From: Nitrospira sp. MA-1
GTDB lineage: Bacteria; Nitrospirota; Nitrospiria; Nitrospirales; UBA8639
Reading direction: 5' to 3'
DNA length: 64,000 nucleotides
Assembly: GCA_032139905.1 (NCBI GenBank)
Contig: JAQJDB010000004.1
Location: 294,918-358,917 of the forward strand
Positions 1-8,657 of the stretch are shown piece by piece. The notes under the pieces are model-generated. The model was given only the letters and a program-made list of their open reading frames with translations, did not search any database and was not told the DNA's origin. Numbering within the stretch: position 1 is the first letter of the stretch; every line of letters begins with the position of its first letter. The position numbers and the translations under genes were made by a program.

Positions 1-508
1 AAGTGTTTCCAGGACAAAAAAAATTCCATGAATTTTTATGCCTGAAAATCTGAGGCATGAACTCCCAGACAGCATCTCATGAAAGGGGATCATGTTGAGT
101 GTCGAAAATGGAAGACCTTTTACTGTTCTTTCGGGTAAATCGTGATCTCTCTTCTTCGTCATTCCCGACAACCTTTGGTATCTAGGCTTTCCTTTGGATG
201 GGTACCCGCCTGAAACCGCGGGTATGACGGCAACAGGATGAATACCTGCCAATGACTACAGGGCAAGCTCCATCTCCGGAGATATGAGCCAGGGTGTTCT
301 GTCAGTGCTGGTGAAATCTCAATTGTTTCCGACGGTGTCTGACAACTGCATGTGTTTCTTACTCTGGGATCAATGAAGTAGGAAAGTCCGAGCGTTGCAC
401 CACCTTATCGACCTGAAGGCACCCTGCACCTAAGACGAACAACGCTAGTTTTTCCGACTCTTCGCAAGGTTCCGCCCAACTTCGACTCGGTCGGTATGCC
501 GGTATCTT
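1..508. other. Intergenic region at window edge
   Basis: I see no coding sequence with a credible start and ribosome site here. A short inverted repeat, TACCCGC (203-209) and GCGGGTA (218-224), forms a 7-bp stem with an 8-base loop. It is followed by ATGACGG, a context typical of short palindromic intergenic repeats. The 3' end of the minus-strand lipoprotein gene lies at 509. No T-run follows the stem, so I do not call it a terminator. Confidence 0.4.
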
Positions 509-1219
509 CTATGCTTCAGGTATTACACAATTCGATTCACCGCGCAGCATGCACAACCGATAGCGAGAAGCGGCCGCCCAATAGATGTAAGTTTTCTCCA
601 CATCATTCCATTCGTTGGTCATTCCGCTGAGATCTTTGGTCCCCCCGCGCCGGTCGACGGCCATCGCGAGAATCTTTCCGGTCTGGGCGTCAGTAATCTT
701 GACCTCCATACCGGCCGTTCCCACAAAGCCCGGCTTGCCGCCCACGACCAGGCCTTTGACGCCGGTCAGGATTCTGGTTTGAGGAATAATCGACGTCACC
801 ACATCCGCCCCCGGACTTGAAGCCTCCGCTTCGGTAATGGCAAAGGTTGCACGCATGACGCCAGGTCCGGGTAGGCCCACAATGGCATAGTCTTTGGTCA
901 AGGCCTCATGGAGGTGGCTATAGGCAAAATCGGTCAGCATTTGAAGTTTCTCGGGAGAGACATCTTTCGTTTCTTTGTCTTTCCAGACCTCCACGGAATC
1001 AAGAATTATCCTGTCGTAGGAACGCCAGTCTGCATCTGGGTTGATGTAGCGAAGCAGGGCCTCATGGTCACCCTTCCCTTCTGTGAGCATGGATTGTTCA
1101 CTCGCACTCAGAAAACCGGTTTTGACTACGTCTCGTCGTTGTTGCGTGGCCGCGCATCCCTGTAAAAGGAAAAGAAAGATGACCAACATCAGGGTTGTGC
1201 GATGAATATTCATCTTCAT
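509..1219 (-). CDS. DUF3313 family lipoprotein (copy 1)
   Basis: A 236-residue exported lipoprotein of the DUF3313 family; its molecular role is unknown. A hydrophobic stretch ends in a lipobox (LLQGC, Cys22). The family landmarks follow: a GFL motif after the lipid anchor, a DADW(R)SYD segment near residues 60-70, an AITEAEAS motif near 130, and an AVDRRGGTK block followed by WNDVE near 190-207. Three paralogues lie elsewhere in the window (36.1, 54.4 and 60.2 kb). The ATG at 1219 has an AAAGGAG ribosome site about ten bases upstream. An IS3 element starts only 63 bp upstream and reads in the same direction, so the native promoter may have been displaced. Confidence 0.85.
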   Translation of the reverse strand: MKMNIHRTTLMLVIFLFLLQGCAATQQRRDVVKTGFLSASEQSMLTEGKGDHEALLRYINPDADWRSYDRIILDSVEVWKDKETKDVSPEKLQMLTDFAYSHLHEALTKDYAIVGLPGPGVMRATFAITEAEASSPGADVVTSIIPQTRILTGVKGLVVGGKPGFVGTAGMEVKITDAQTGKILAMAVDRRGGTKDLSGMTNEWNDVEKTYIYWAAASRYRLCMLRGESNCVIPEA

Positions 1220-1282
1220 GAAAGTATTTCTCCTTTATGTGTAAGGAAAATTAGTACGTTGTACAGTTAAGAAGAACACTAC

Positions 1283-1306
1283 TGGTCTTCCCCCAGTTTC
1301 ACGGAC
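1283..1306 (+). repeat. IS3 element inverted repeat, orfB-side end
   Basis: Terminal inverted repeat starting TGGTCTTCCCCC. It pairs with 2503-2526 with a few mismatches in the middle. The stop codon end of orfB lies inside it. Confidence 0.92.
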
Positions 1307-2168
1307 GGGTTAAAGAAGACTGTGGATCGTGTTGCTCCCTAAAATTCTTCGGGGCCAGTCCCTGAGTAAAGGAGTGGCTCCGCTGATGATTGTAAAACCG
1401 CTCAATGTAGTCAAAAATATCGGCGCGGGCCTCTGCCCGGGTTTGGTACTGCCGCCGATGGACTCGCTCTCGTTTGAGGAGGCCAAAGAAACTCTCTGCC
1501 ACGGCATTGTCATAACAACTTCCCACGCCACTCATACTGCTGACAATCCCATGAGCCTGGAGAAAGGCTTGAAACTCCTGTGAGGTATACTGGGTGCCTC
1601 GGTCGGAATGCAGGATGACAGGGGCCGCACTCGTCCGCTGCCACACGGCCATCAGCACGGCTTGGAGGACCAGGTCCCGTCCCAGTTGTGGCTGCATCGA
1701 CCACCCAATCACTTGCCGAGAGAACAAATCGAGCACCACCGCCAAGTACAGCCAGCCTTCTTGCGTGGGAATATAGGTGATATCCGTCACCCATTTGGCA
1801 TTCGGACCTGGGGCTGAAAAATCCCGGGCCAACTGATTCGTGATTCCAGCCGGTCGGTCTCCAGATCTCCGCCGTTTCCAACGCGTGGGAGCAGGAATCC
1901 CTCGCAACCGCTCCCGTTGCATTAAACGGGCAACACGATGTTTCCCACAGCCCTCGCCTTGCCTGCGTAACACCTGCCAGATCTTCGGGCTCCCATAGAC
2001 CCCATCACTGTCTGCATGGATGATGCGAATGGCGGCCGTCAGGCGCTGACAGTCTTGAGCCCAGGGACTCGGAGAGCGGCGCTGCCGGGCATAAAACCCA
2101 CTCGGGGAGACGTGGAGGAGACGACACATCAGACGCAGAGGAAACATGGTGCGACAACGTTGAATCAT
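1299..2168 (-). CDS. IS3-family transposase OrfB (DDE integrase domain)
   Basis: A 289-residue IS3 OrfB with an rve integrase core. An N-terminal HTH_21-type region carries the VSPSGFYARQRR and YGSPKIW motifs. The DDE triad is visible as WVTDITYI (first Asp), ILHSDRGTQY (second Asp) and DNAVAESFF (Glu). OrfB is probably made mainly as an OrfAB fusion by -1 frameshifting: the frame is open upstream of the ATG at 2168 back to the slippery site in orfA. Full length, no internal stop. Confidence 0.95.
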   Translation of the reverse strand: MIQRCRTMFPLRLMCRLLHVSPSGFYARQRRSPSPWAQDCQRLTAAIRIIHADSDGVYGSPKIWQVLRRQGEGCGKHRVARLMQRERLRGIPAPTRWKRRRSGDRPAGITNQLARDFSAPGPNAKWVTDITYIPTQEGWLYLAVVLDLFSRQVIGWSMQPQLGRDLVLQAVLMAVWQRTSAAPVILHSDRGTQYTSQEFQAFLQAHGIVSSMSGVGSCYDNAVAESFFGLLKRERVHRRQYQTRAEARADIFDYIERFYNHQRSHSFTQGLAPKNFREQHDPQSSLTRP

Positions 2169-2176
2169 GGCATCCC

Positions 2177-2464
2177 TTATCGGGAGGTCTTGGCGAAGAA
2201 CGCTGCCGCCTCTTTTAAAAAATCCCGCTCGCGAGTGACCAGGGCCAATTCACGTTTGAGGCGAGCCAACTCTTGATCGTGAGGCATCCCAGTGCCTGGA
2301 AAAGCTTTCGCCCCTCGCCGTCCGGCCTCCCGACACCACCGCCCCAACATGGCCGCATTAAGGCCTAAAGCCTTCGCCACTTGGGTAATCGCCCCACCGG
2401 CCTGTTTGGTCAGTTGAACGGCTTCCTGCTTAAACTCTTGGCTGTACTTTCTCCGTTGCTCCAT
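2177..2464 (-). CDS. IS3-family transposase OrfA (HTH)
   Basis: A 95-residue DNA-binding subunit of the IS3 transposase (HTH_Tnp_1 family). The helix-turn-helix is visible as ITQVAKALGLNAAMLGRWCR near residues 26-45. It is followed by a charged, leucine-zipper-like helix (QELARLKRELALVTRERDFL) that normally mediates multimerisation with OrfAB. The stop lies nine bases before the orfB ATG. Confidence 0.94.
   Translation of the reverse strand: MEQRRKYSQEFKQEAVQLTKQAGGAITQVAKALGLNAAMLGRWCREAGRRGAKAFPGTGMPHDQELARLKRELALVTRERDFLKEAAAFFAKTSR
2216..2222 (-). promoter_or_regulatory. Putative -1 frameshift slippery heptamer in orfA
   Basis: On the minus strand the sequence reads T TTT TTA in phase with orfA (the Asp-Phe-Leu codons near its end), a classic X XXY YYZ heptamer. 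I traced the -1 frame from here to the orfB ATG and found no stop, so slippage would give one OrfAB protein. Most IS3 elements use A AAA AAG, so this U-rich version is a little unusual. Confidence 0.6.
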
Positions 2465-2502
2465 GACACACCTCCTTGCCTAGTATGAGGCTTTTTAGAT
2501 GT

Positions 2503-2526
2503 GTCCGTAAATTCGGGGGAAGACCA
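2503..2526 (-). repeat. IS3 element inverted repeat, orfA-side end
   Basis: Read on the minus strand it begins TGGTCTTCCCCC and ends ACGGAC, matching the opposite end. The transposase promoter should lie in or just inside this end. Confidence 0.92.
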
Positions 2527-2530
2527 CTAC

Positions 2531-2936
2531 CTTAGCAATTTCAGGGAAACATCCCAAATAAGTACATTCAGAGAACGTATGGTTCATGTCGTTCAATGTA
2601 CGTCGCTACCAAGCCTCTGAATGGCCAACGTGTTAATCCGGGAGTCTCTGTCAATAATTACAGCGGACGCAAAAGAAATGTTGGCAGTAAAGAAAGTCCT
2701 CTTGGGTCTATGGCATGTGGCAACGGACCGAATATTTGAGCTATGCTGGCGCCATGTATTTCGCCATGTAGCTATGGGGATATTGGGTTGGACCAGAACG
2801 ACAGCCCGGGTTAGCCTGCCCGTGAAATCTGCCCTCGCATGTATGTCCTGTCGCGCGTCGACGCGCAGGGGGGAAGCGTGGTGCAGGCACGAGAAGGGAT
2901 CTTTTGCTTGGTGAGTTGTCAGGAGGGAGGAAACGC
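2531..2936. other. Intergenic region without recognised gene
   Basis: About 400 bp between the IS element and the first outer-membrane factor gene. The open frames here lack ribosome sites and resemble no family I know. It presumably holds the promoter of the 2937-5669 pair, but I cannot point to convincing -35/-10 boxes. Confidence 0.4.
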
Positions 2937-4289
2937 ATGACCAGAGGTTGGGCTACACCCTATCCCTATCCGGTGAGAGATACTCGGGGATGGACATGGT
3001 GCGGGGAGACATGGTTTCTCACGATGGTGATGATCATCGCGGGGGTCTTGAGTCTGAATCCAGCGGTGGCTGCAACAGGGGAGGAGAGCTTGAAGAAGCA
3101 GAATTCCACGGTGCTGCGTCTGAGTTTGGATGATGCGATTGCCTTGTTTCTCCGTCAAAATCTGGATCTTCTTCAAACCAAATATGGCATTGATACCGCC
3201 AAGGCCAAACGAATTACCGCCGGCCTCTTCCCGAATCCCGAACTCTCCATCAATACCCTCAGCGCGTACACCCAGGATTGTAACCTGAGTAAATGCGGAG
3301 GAATTATGCCCGTGATCAGTCAACTGTTTCTGGTGGCGGGTAAACGCGGATTCCGTGTTGAAAGTGCGGAGTTCGGGACGCAATCAGCCGAAGCCGGATT
3401 CGAAGATACGCTTCGACAACTCAGTTTTGCCGTGAAGGATGCCTATTATCGGGTTCAAGTGGGGCATCGCCTTCTGGAGGATGATGAACAGAGGTCCAGC
3501 CGGATCAATGGTGCTATCGAGAAACTAGGTGGTACATTGGCAAAGACACAAAATCCGGAGGATTTAATCCGCCTTCAAATTCGAGCGGTTAAAACACATG
3601 CTAATATTATCCGGGATATTCAACAGATTGATTCGGACCGATCCGATCTCCTCCTGCTCTTGGCCCTCTCACCGGAAACGGAATTAGAACTGACGACGGA
3701 TCTGACGTTCGAGCCGATCGCCCCCGATATTGTGGCTCTGAAGAAGCGCGTCGAGGATGCCAGACCGGATCTTCGCGCCAAGCGTCTGCTCTTGGCCAAG
3801 CGCCGTTCAGAATCGAAGCTGGCGATAGCCAACCAGTACCCGGATGTAACGGTGGACCTCGGGTACAATGTCCAGGGACCTCAAGGACCTGACAACCAGC
3901 AACAATGGACCATCAATTTGGGCATGCCTATTCCCGTGTTCGACAGAAATCAGGGAGGCATCAAGGAAGCAGCCGCCACAGTGCATATTGCAGAAGCCGA
4001 CCTGCGCAAGACCGTGAATGAAGTTCATCACCAAATAAACACGGTCTATCGGCATTTAGGGCAAAGCCGTCTGCTGGTCGAGACCTACCGCGCGGGTGCC
4101 TTCGAGGCCAGCGAAGCCTTGTTCAATAGGGTGGAGCAGGACTTCCATTCGGGAAAGACGACGATTCTGCATTTGCTCGATGCCTTTCAGGCAAAAATTG
4201 ATATTGATAAGGCATACATCAACGCACTCTATGAATATCAACGCGATATTCTGCTTCTCGAGAGTGCGGCTGCTCAGCCAGTCAGCTAA
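2937..4289 (+). CDS. TolC/CzcC-like outer-membrane efflux factor (copy 1)
   Basis: A 450-residue outer-membrane factor of the TolC/OEP type, closest in style to CzcC/CusC of metal-efflux systems. The ATG at 2937 is chosen because AGGAGGGAGG lies six bases upstream; a hydrophobic signal segment ends near AVAATG. The first OEP repeat starts at LSLDDAIALFLRQN and contains the GLFPNPELSI motif; the second carries MPIPVFDRNQGGIKEA, typical of the family. Long helices that would form the periplasmic tunnel fill the rest. It is tandem with a close paralogue 12 bp downstream. No RND pump or adaptor gene is nearby, so its partners must be encoded elsewhere. Confidence 0.88.
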   Translation: MTRGWATPYPYPVRDTRGWTWCGETWFLTMVMIIAGVLSLNPAVAATGEESLKKQNSTVLRLSLDDAIALFLRQNLDLLQTKYGIDTAKAKRITAGLFPNPELSINTLSAYTQDCNLSKCGGIMPVISQLFLVAGKRGFRVESAEFGTQSAEAGFEDTLRQLSFAVKDAYYRVQVGHRLLEDDEQRSSRINGAIEKLGGTLAKTQNPEDLIRLQIRAVKTHANIIRDIQQIDSDRSDLLLLLALSPETELELTTDLTFEPIAPDIVALKKRVEDARPDLRAKRLLLAKRRSESKLAIANQYPDVTVDLGYNVQGPQGPDNQQQWTINLGMPIPVFDRNQGGIKEAAATVHIAEADLRKTVNEVHHQINTVYRHLGQSRLLVETYRAGAFEASEALFNRVEQDFHSGKTTILHLLDAFQAKIDIDKAYINALYEYQRDILLLESAAAQPVS

Positions 4290-4301
4290 AGATCCCGGCC
4301 T

Positions 4302-5669
4302 ATGATGTGTTCCCAATCTTCCTTTTGTCCTTTTTCACGCGTTCGCGACCCCGCAAAACCAGTGCCGGTGATTCGGTTCTTCCTGAAGGCATGCATCATC
4401 ATGGGCTTTCTTGGCTGGCTGGGGTTGGGAAGCGTTGGCAGCGTCATGGCGGGAAAACAGGAAGACAGGCCTGCAGAACAGAAGCCCGCAGTCCAGCGTC
4501 TGAGTCTGGATGATGCGATTGTCTTGTTTCTCCGTCAAAATCTGGATCTTCTTCAAACCAAATATGGCATTGATACCGCCAAGGCCAAACGAATTACCGC
4601 CGGCCTCTTTCCGAACCCGGAATTTTCTATCAATACCCTGAGTTCCTACACCCAAAATTGCGAACTCTCTGATTGTGGAGCGATTAGCTCCGTCCTGAGC
4701 CAACAGTTTGTCGTGGCGGGCAAACGCGGTTTCCGTATTGAAAGTGCGGAGTTCGGCATGCAATCAGCCGAAGCCGGATTTGAGGACTCGCTTCGACAGC
4801 TCAGTTTCGCCCTGAAGGATGCGTATTACCGTGTTCAGGTCGCACGTCGTCATTTGGCTTTCGATCAAGAGACTCGTGATCTCCTCTCTCGTGTGGTGGA
4901 AAAAATGACGGATGAGTTACAAGGGATGGGCAACTACAAAGACCTTACCCGGCTCAAACTTCAAATGGTGGATGCACAATATGAGTTAATCCGTGATGTT
5001 CAGCGAATTGATTCCGACACCGCCGACCTCCTCTTGCTCTTATCCCTCTCCCCCGAAACTAAATTGGACCTCACAACGGACCTCACGTTCCAGTCGATCG
5101 CCCCTGATATGAATGCATTGAAAACACGGGTTGAAGAGACACGACCGGACGTTCGGGCCAAGCGTCTTTTGTACGCGAAGCGTCGCGCCGAATTGAAGCT
5201 TGCTTTCGCCATTCAATACCCGGATGTGACGGTGGACCTCGGGTTCATGGTCCAGGGATCCAGGGGACCTGACAACCAACAGCAATGGACCTTCAACGTG
5301 GGTATGCCCCTTCCCGTGTTCGACCGGAATCAGGGCGGCATACAGGAAGCTGCCACCGTCGTTCAAATCGCCGAGGCCGATTTGCAGCAGACGCTCAATG
5401 AGGCGCATGCTCAAGTTGACTTGGCACATCGTCATCTGGTCCAAAGTCGTCGGTTAGTGGAAGCCTACCGGGCCAGGGCGTTGAATGCCGCTCAGTCCCT
5501 GTTCGATACCGTGAAGAAATCTTACGAAGCCGGGAATAGCGAAATTCTGTCCTTTCTTGATGCCCATCAGATGAGAAACGATATTCAAGAGGCATACCTT
5601 GATGCTCTCTACCAGTATCAACGTGATATCCTTCTCCTCGAAAGTGCGGCCGGACAAACCATTAGCTGA
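4302..5669 (+). CDS. TolC/CzcC-like outer-membrane efflux factor (copy 2)
   Basis: A 455-residue paralogue of the preceding gene with the same two OEP repeats, the GLFPNPEFSI motif and MPLPVFDRNQGGIQEA. The start is uncertain: the ATG at 4302 has no good ribosome site, and an in-frame GTG near 4368 would give a tighter signal peptide (Arg/Lys followed by a hydrophobic run ending in SVMAG). DNA near 4500-4610 is almost identical to 3120-3230 while the rest has diverged, a pattern expected from gene conversion between tandem copies. Translation is probably coupled to copy 1. Confidence 0.87.
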   Translation: MMCSQSSFCPFSRVRDPAKPVPVIRFFLKACIIMGFLGWLGLGSVGSVMAGKQEDRPAEQKPAVQRLSLDDAIVLFLRQNLDLLQTKYGIDTAKAKRITAGLFPNPEFSINTLSSYTQNCELSDCGAISSVLSQQFVVAGKRGFRIESAEFGMQSAEAGFEDSLRQLSFALKDAYYRVQVARRHLAFDQETRDLLSRVVEKMTDELQGMGNYKDLTRLKLQMVDAQYELIRDVQRIDSDTADLLLLLSLSPETKLDLTTDLTFQSIAPDMNALKTRVEETRPDVRAKRLLYAKRRAELKLAFAIQYPDVTVDLGFMVQGSRGPDNQQQWTFNVGMPLPVFDRNQGGIQEAATVVQIAEADLQQTLNEAHAQVDLAHRHLVQSRRLVEAYRARALNAAQSLFDTVKKSYEAGNSEILSFLDAHQMRNDIQEAYLDALYQYQRDILLLESAAGQTIS

Positions 5670-5799
5670 GTAGGATGGAGTGACCAATCTCAGTTCTCCT
5701 TGACTTTTTAGCCGGCTTTGCTGAAACTCGTCCATGTCTTTTTTATGTTCCACTGACCGTTTCCTGATCCAATAACAGGGGCATTTCCTTTCTCAAGCT

Positions 5800-6561
5800 A
5801 TGGGTCGCGTCATTGCCATCACCAACCAAAAGGGCGGGAGCGGGAAGACGACAACCGCCGTGAATCTTGCCGCGACGCTTGGCGAACTCAAGCGTCGAGT
5901 TCTGCTGGTGGACCTCGATCCCCAGGCCTCAGCCTCCAACTGGTATGGGATTGCCGAAGAGGGAAAGGGGCTCTATGAGGCCTTTACGGAATCCAAAAAT
6001 CTCAAGGATCTCATTCAATCGACCTGTGTGCCTCGGGTTGACATGATCCCTTCTTCATCCTGGCTGGTGGGGGTCGATAAGGCGTTGGCCGGGGAAGTCG
6101 GAGCAGAGATGATTCTCAATCGTCATCTCGCTGACCTGTCTGATCACTGGGATTATATTCTTCTTGATTGTTCTCCCACGCTTGGCATTGTGACCATCAA
6201 TGCGTTGGTAGCCGCCAAAGAAATTCTCATTCCCGTAGAGACACATGTGATGGCCTTGCGTGGATTGGCTCATCTGCTTCAAACGGTGGAGACGATTCGT
6301 GTCAGGTTAAACTCGGCTTTAGCAATTTCCGGGATTCTAGCCTGTCGGGTCGATGCTCGCACGCGGCATGCATTAGAAGTGGTGGCCCAACTCCGTGAGC
6401 GTTTTAAAAAGCAAGTGTTTAAAGTGGTCGTCAGAGAAAGTATTCGGTTGGCGGAATGTCCATCATTCGGGAAACCCGTGACATTGTATGATCCACAGGG
6501 GAATGGCGCAAAAGACTATCGGGCTTTGGCAAAAGAGGTAATCAGGCAGGAACGGGTGTGA
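5800..6561 (+). CDS. Orphan ParA-family ATPase
   Basis: A 253-residue P-loop ATPase of the ParA/Soj (SIMIBI) family. The deviant Walker A motif KGGSGKTTT is at residues 11-19, Walker A' is VLLVDLDPQAS near 38, and Walker B is YILLDCSPTLG near 120. There is no ParB gene or recognisable centromere repeat beside it. The following gene encodes a small protein with a C-terminal membrane anchor 50 bp downstream, which may be the partner. Such orphan ParA proteins usually position envelope or cytoplasmic cargo rather than chromosomes; that role is inferred. The ribosome site before ATG 5800 is weak. Confidence 0.88.
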   Translation: MGRVIAITNQKGGSGKTTTAVNLAATLGELKRRVLLVDLDPQASASNWYGIAEEGKGLYEAFTESKNLKDLIQSTCVPRVDMIPSSSWLVGVDKALAGEVGAEMILNRHLADLSDHWDYILLDCSPTLGIVTINALVAAKEILIPVETHVMALRGLAHLLQTVETIRVRLNSALAISGILACRVDARTRHALEVVAQLRERFKKQVFKVVVRESIRLAECPSFGKPVTLYDPQGNGAKDYRALAKEVIRQERV

Positions 6562-6611
6562 CTGATTGGGAAGTATTCAAGGTACCCTTTTTTTTTTAGG
6601 AGAGGTCGCGT

Positions 6612-7025
6612 ATGACGAAACGACGTACAATTGGAACAAATCCACTGGATGAGATCATTCCGAATCCATTGGGAGCTGCGATACCTGGTCAACAGGAAGG
6701 TCCGGACCAATTCGCGCTTCAGGAATCGCGAAAACAAGGAATTGCAGGCAAAACCGCCGGTCAGCATTCTGTGCCCGATCGCGTGCAACATGACAAAAAA
6801 GAGGTGAGATTCCTTCATCTGGTTTCAAAGGATGAGGGTCTAAAAGGGAATTTCAAGAGCTCCCAAGCGGTTCCTGCAGCAGCACCTCAAGTAAGAATTG
6901 AGATGCATCCGGCGACCGGTCATTTATCTGAACGCCTTGTTGAACTCGAAGAGGAAAACCTTTGTCTGAAGTGGGCATTGGGATTGATTCTCGCGCCCTT
7001 TGTCCTTTTAGCCTTTTTGGGCTAG
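6612..7025 (+). CDS. Small tail-anchored protein downstream of ParA
   Basis: A 137-residue protein I do not recognise. A polar, probably disordered N-terminal 100 residues leads into a short acidic helix (LVELEEENLCLKWAL) and one C-terminal membrane segment (LGLILAPFVLLAFLG), so it looks tail-anchored. A good AGGAG ribosome site lies before the ATG at 6612. It probably forms an operon with parA 50 bp upstream and could tether or stimulate the ATPase at the membrane; this is inferred from position only. Confidence 0.7.
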   Translation: MTKRRTIGTNPLDEIIPNPLGAAIPGQQEGPDQFALQESRKQGIAGKTAGQHSVPDRVQHDKKEVRFLHLVSKDEGLKGNFKSSQAVPAAAPQVRIEMHPATGHLSERLVELEEENLCLKWALGLILAPFVLLAFLG

Positions 7026-7060
7026 ATCCGATTCAGTCAGATGACACCTCTATGCCGGGT

Positions 7061-7080
7061 AAAAGGGGCGGGTGCCTTTT
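7061..7080 (+). terminator. Weak hairpin after the parA pair
   Basis: AAAAGG (7061-7066) pairs with CCTTTT (7075-7080) around an 8-base G-rich loop, 35 bp after the stop of the small protein. The stem is short and only two pairs are GC, so terminator function is doubtful. Confidence 0.25.
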
Positions 7081-7274
7081 CTGGTTTTCCTCAAGAAGAA
7101 TCTTGCCGGACCTTTTTGAAATTCCCCTGAGAAACCTGCTTAAGGTCATGGGCAGTTTAGTCACACACACATCCCCCATTTTTATGCGTTCTGCTTTAAA
7201 CAGGATCAACTTCACCGTGATCTTGGACTTCCAAGGTCTTTGATAAGATTCATCAGCATCGGAAGGTGCTCCTC

Positions 7275-8237
7275 ATGAAAATCCATTGCTTCCGACTCCA
7301 AGAAAAGGGTTTGCTTCAACTCACCGAGGAAAGACCTACGGCATCATGGCTTGAGGATGGAATCGTCCGTTTATTGGATGTGGATTACCCAGATGTTACC
7401 AAAGATCTGCGTGAACTCCTTTCCCCCCTGAATCTGGAAGGCGCTCTGCTGGACAAGATCGAATCCCAAGCCGACGGTGTCTGTGTTGAAACATTCTTGA
7501 ACGCCTTGTTTCTTCGATACCCACGCCCGGCCATTCATGACTTTAAGGATCTCTATATTTCGATGATCTGTGTGCGAGAAACCCTCATTATTCTCCACAA
7601 TGGAATGCCCTTGTCCCTGGAACAAATTTTCGCGAGGATCGACCGGTTCGGAGGGATCGGAACCACTGCCATCACGGACCTTCTTCTCCATATCCTGTTA
7701 TTGGTCATTAATCGTGATATCGAATTGTATCAGCAAACTCGACAATTGATCGGGGAATTGTCAAATAACTTTGATCAGTGTCTTAACACCGAAGTACTCA
7801 ATGATATTCAGAATCTGACCAATCAGGTTAGCCGTCTCCAATCAACGACTGAAGATCGTCTCATTTTCTTGGGAGGCTTACTCACGTTGAAATCCCCTCT
7901 ATTGGAATTGCATGACGTGCGATTGTATTTTAAAGAGGCCATGAACGAATTAATGCAAATGCAGCGTTGGTTGGAACGTCTGGAGGGAAGGCTACAGGGT
8001 TTATCTCAATACTACAATTTGTCGCTGCAGAATAGCACCAACAATCGTCTTCAAGTCCTGACAGTCATTTCGGCCATTTTTATGCCACTCACCCTTATTG
8101 CCGGTATTTACGGCATGAACTTCACAAATATGCCCGAACTTCAGATGCACTACGGCTACTTTATCATTCTCGGTTTCATGGTTTTGCTGGGTGGGGGATT
8201 GGGAATATTTTTTTATGTACGGGGCTGGTTTCATTAA
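7275..8237 (+). CDS. corA: CorA-family divalent-cation transporter
   Basis: A 320-residue CorA-type magnesium/cobalt channel of the inner membrane. A cytoplasmic alpha/beta domain and long stalk helices lead to two C-terminal membrane segments. The first ends in the family signature YGMNF, followed by NMPEL in the periplasmic loop (residues about 278-288). The ATG at 7275 is preferred over the GTG at 7266 because GGAAGG lies eight bases before it. It stands alone, separated by 240 bp from the parA pair. Confidence 0.9.
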   Translation: MKIHCFRLQEKGLLQLTEERPTASWLEDGIVRLLDVDYPDVTKDLRELLSPLNLEGALLDKIESQADGVCVETFLNALFLRYPRPAIHDFKDLYISMICVRETLIILHNGMPLSLEQIFARIDRFGGIGTTAITDLLLHILLLVINRDIELYQQTRQLIGELSNNFDQCLNTEVLNDIQNLTNQVSRLQSTTEDRLIFLGGLLTLKSPLLELHDVRLYFKEAMNELMQMQRWLERLEGRLQGLSQYYNLSLQNSTNNRLQVLTVISAIFMPLTLIAGIYGMNFTNMPELQMHYGYFIILGFMVLLGGGLGIFFYVRGWFH

Positions 8238-8308
8238 AGGCCCCTTTCCATTGGCGTGACATTCTTGAAAGAGTGGTTGGGAGGCCTTTTCATTCCCAAT
8301 GGTCAACC

Positions 8309-8644
8309 CTATTTGTCAGGGGATCGCTCATCTCCCGGTTCCGTGGCCTCACTGGCCTTGGTTTGCGGGCTGTCATCAAGAATCGATTCAAACTCATCCC
8401 AGGAAATGGCACCGTCCTTGTCCTTGTCGAGTACCTTCAGGACGCCTTCCATCCATAGTTTTCGGGTCAGGAAGTTTCCGACCTTGGCATCGGCTAAGAG
8501 TTGCTCCAAGGCGGATGAGCCGATCTTGAAATCCTCTCCATCGATTTCATCGTAGTGGTCGAAGCCTTTACGAAAGTCACCGTCAAACCGTTCATTGACC
8601 AGTTGACGAATTTTGATTTTCAACTCTTCCTCTTCGGCTCCCAC
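8309..8644 (-). CDS. EF-hand calcium-binding protein
   Basis: A 111-residue soluble acidic protein. It contains one canonical EF-hand loop, DKDKDGAISWDE, in the C-terminal third, preceded by an LTRKLWMEGVLKVL helix and followed by FESIL. No signal peptide is visible from the GTG start at 8644. I chose that start because AAAGGAG lies six bases upstream and because longer versions overlap the preceding gene. An odd EF-hand may lie near DHYDEIDGEDF. It is 13 bp downstream of a small lipoprotein gene on the same strand and is probably co-transcribed. Confidence 0.75.
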   Translation of the reverse strand: MGAEEEELKIKIRQLVNERFDGDFRKGFDHYDEIDGEDFKIGSSALEQLLADAKVGNFLTRKLWMEGVLKVLDKDKDGAISWDEFESILDDSPQTKASEATEPGDERSPDK

Positions 8645-8657
8645 TGGTATCTCCTTT

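Larger units (their letters stand above)
1283..2526 (-). mobile_element. Intact IS3-family insertion sequence, 1244 bp
   Basis: A complete IS3-family element. Its ends are 24-bp imperfect inverted repeats that begin TGGTCTTCCCCC and end in ACGGAC, with the TG...CA termini usual for this family. It is flanked by a 4-bp direct repeat CTAC (1279-1282 and 2527-2530), the target duplication. It holds two overlapping-frame genes, orfA and orfB, in the -1 relation used for programmed frameshifting. Both reading frames are open and the DDE residues are present, so it may still be active. It sits in the upstream region of the DUF3313 gene at 509-1219. Confidence 0.95.

Noticed and set aside
2621..2914. 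97-codon open frame before the first outer-membrane factor
   Set aside because: No ribosome site, no recognisable motif, and it overlaps the signal region of the real gene.
6962..7243. 93-codon frame between the parA partner and corA
   Set aside because: Overlaps the end of the parA-partner gene out of frame and has no ribosome site.
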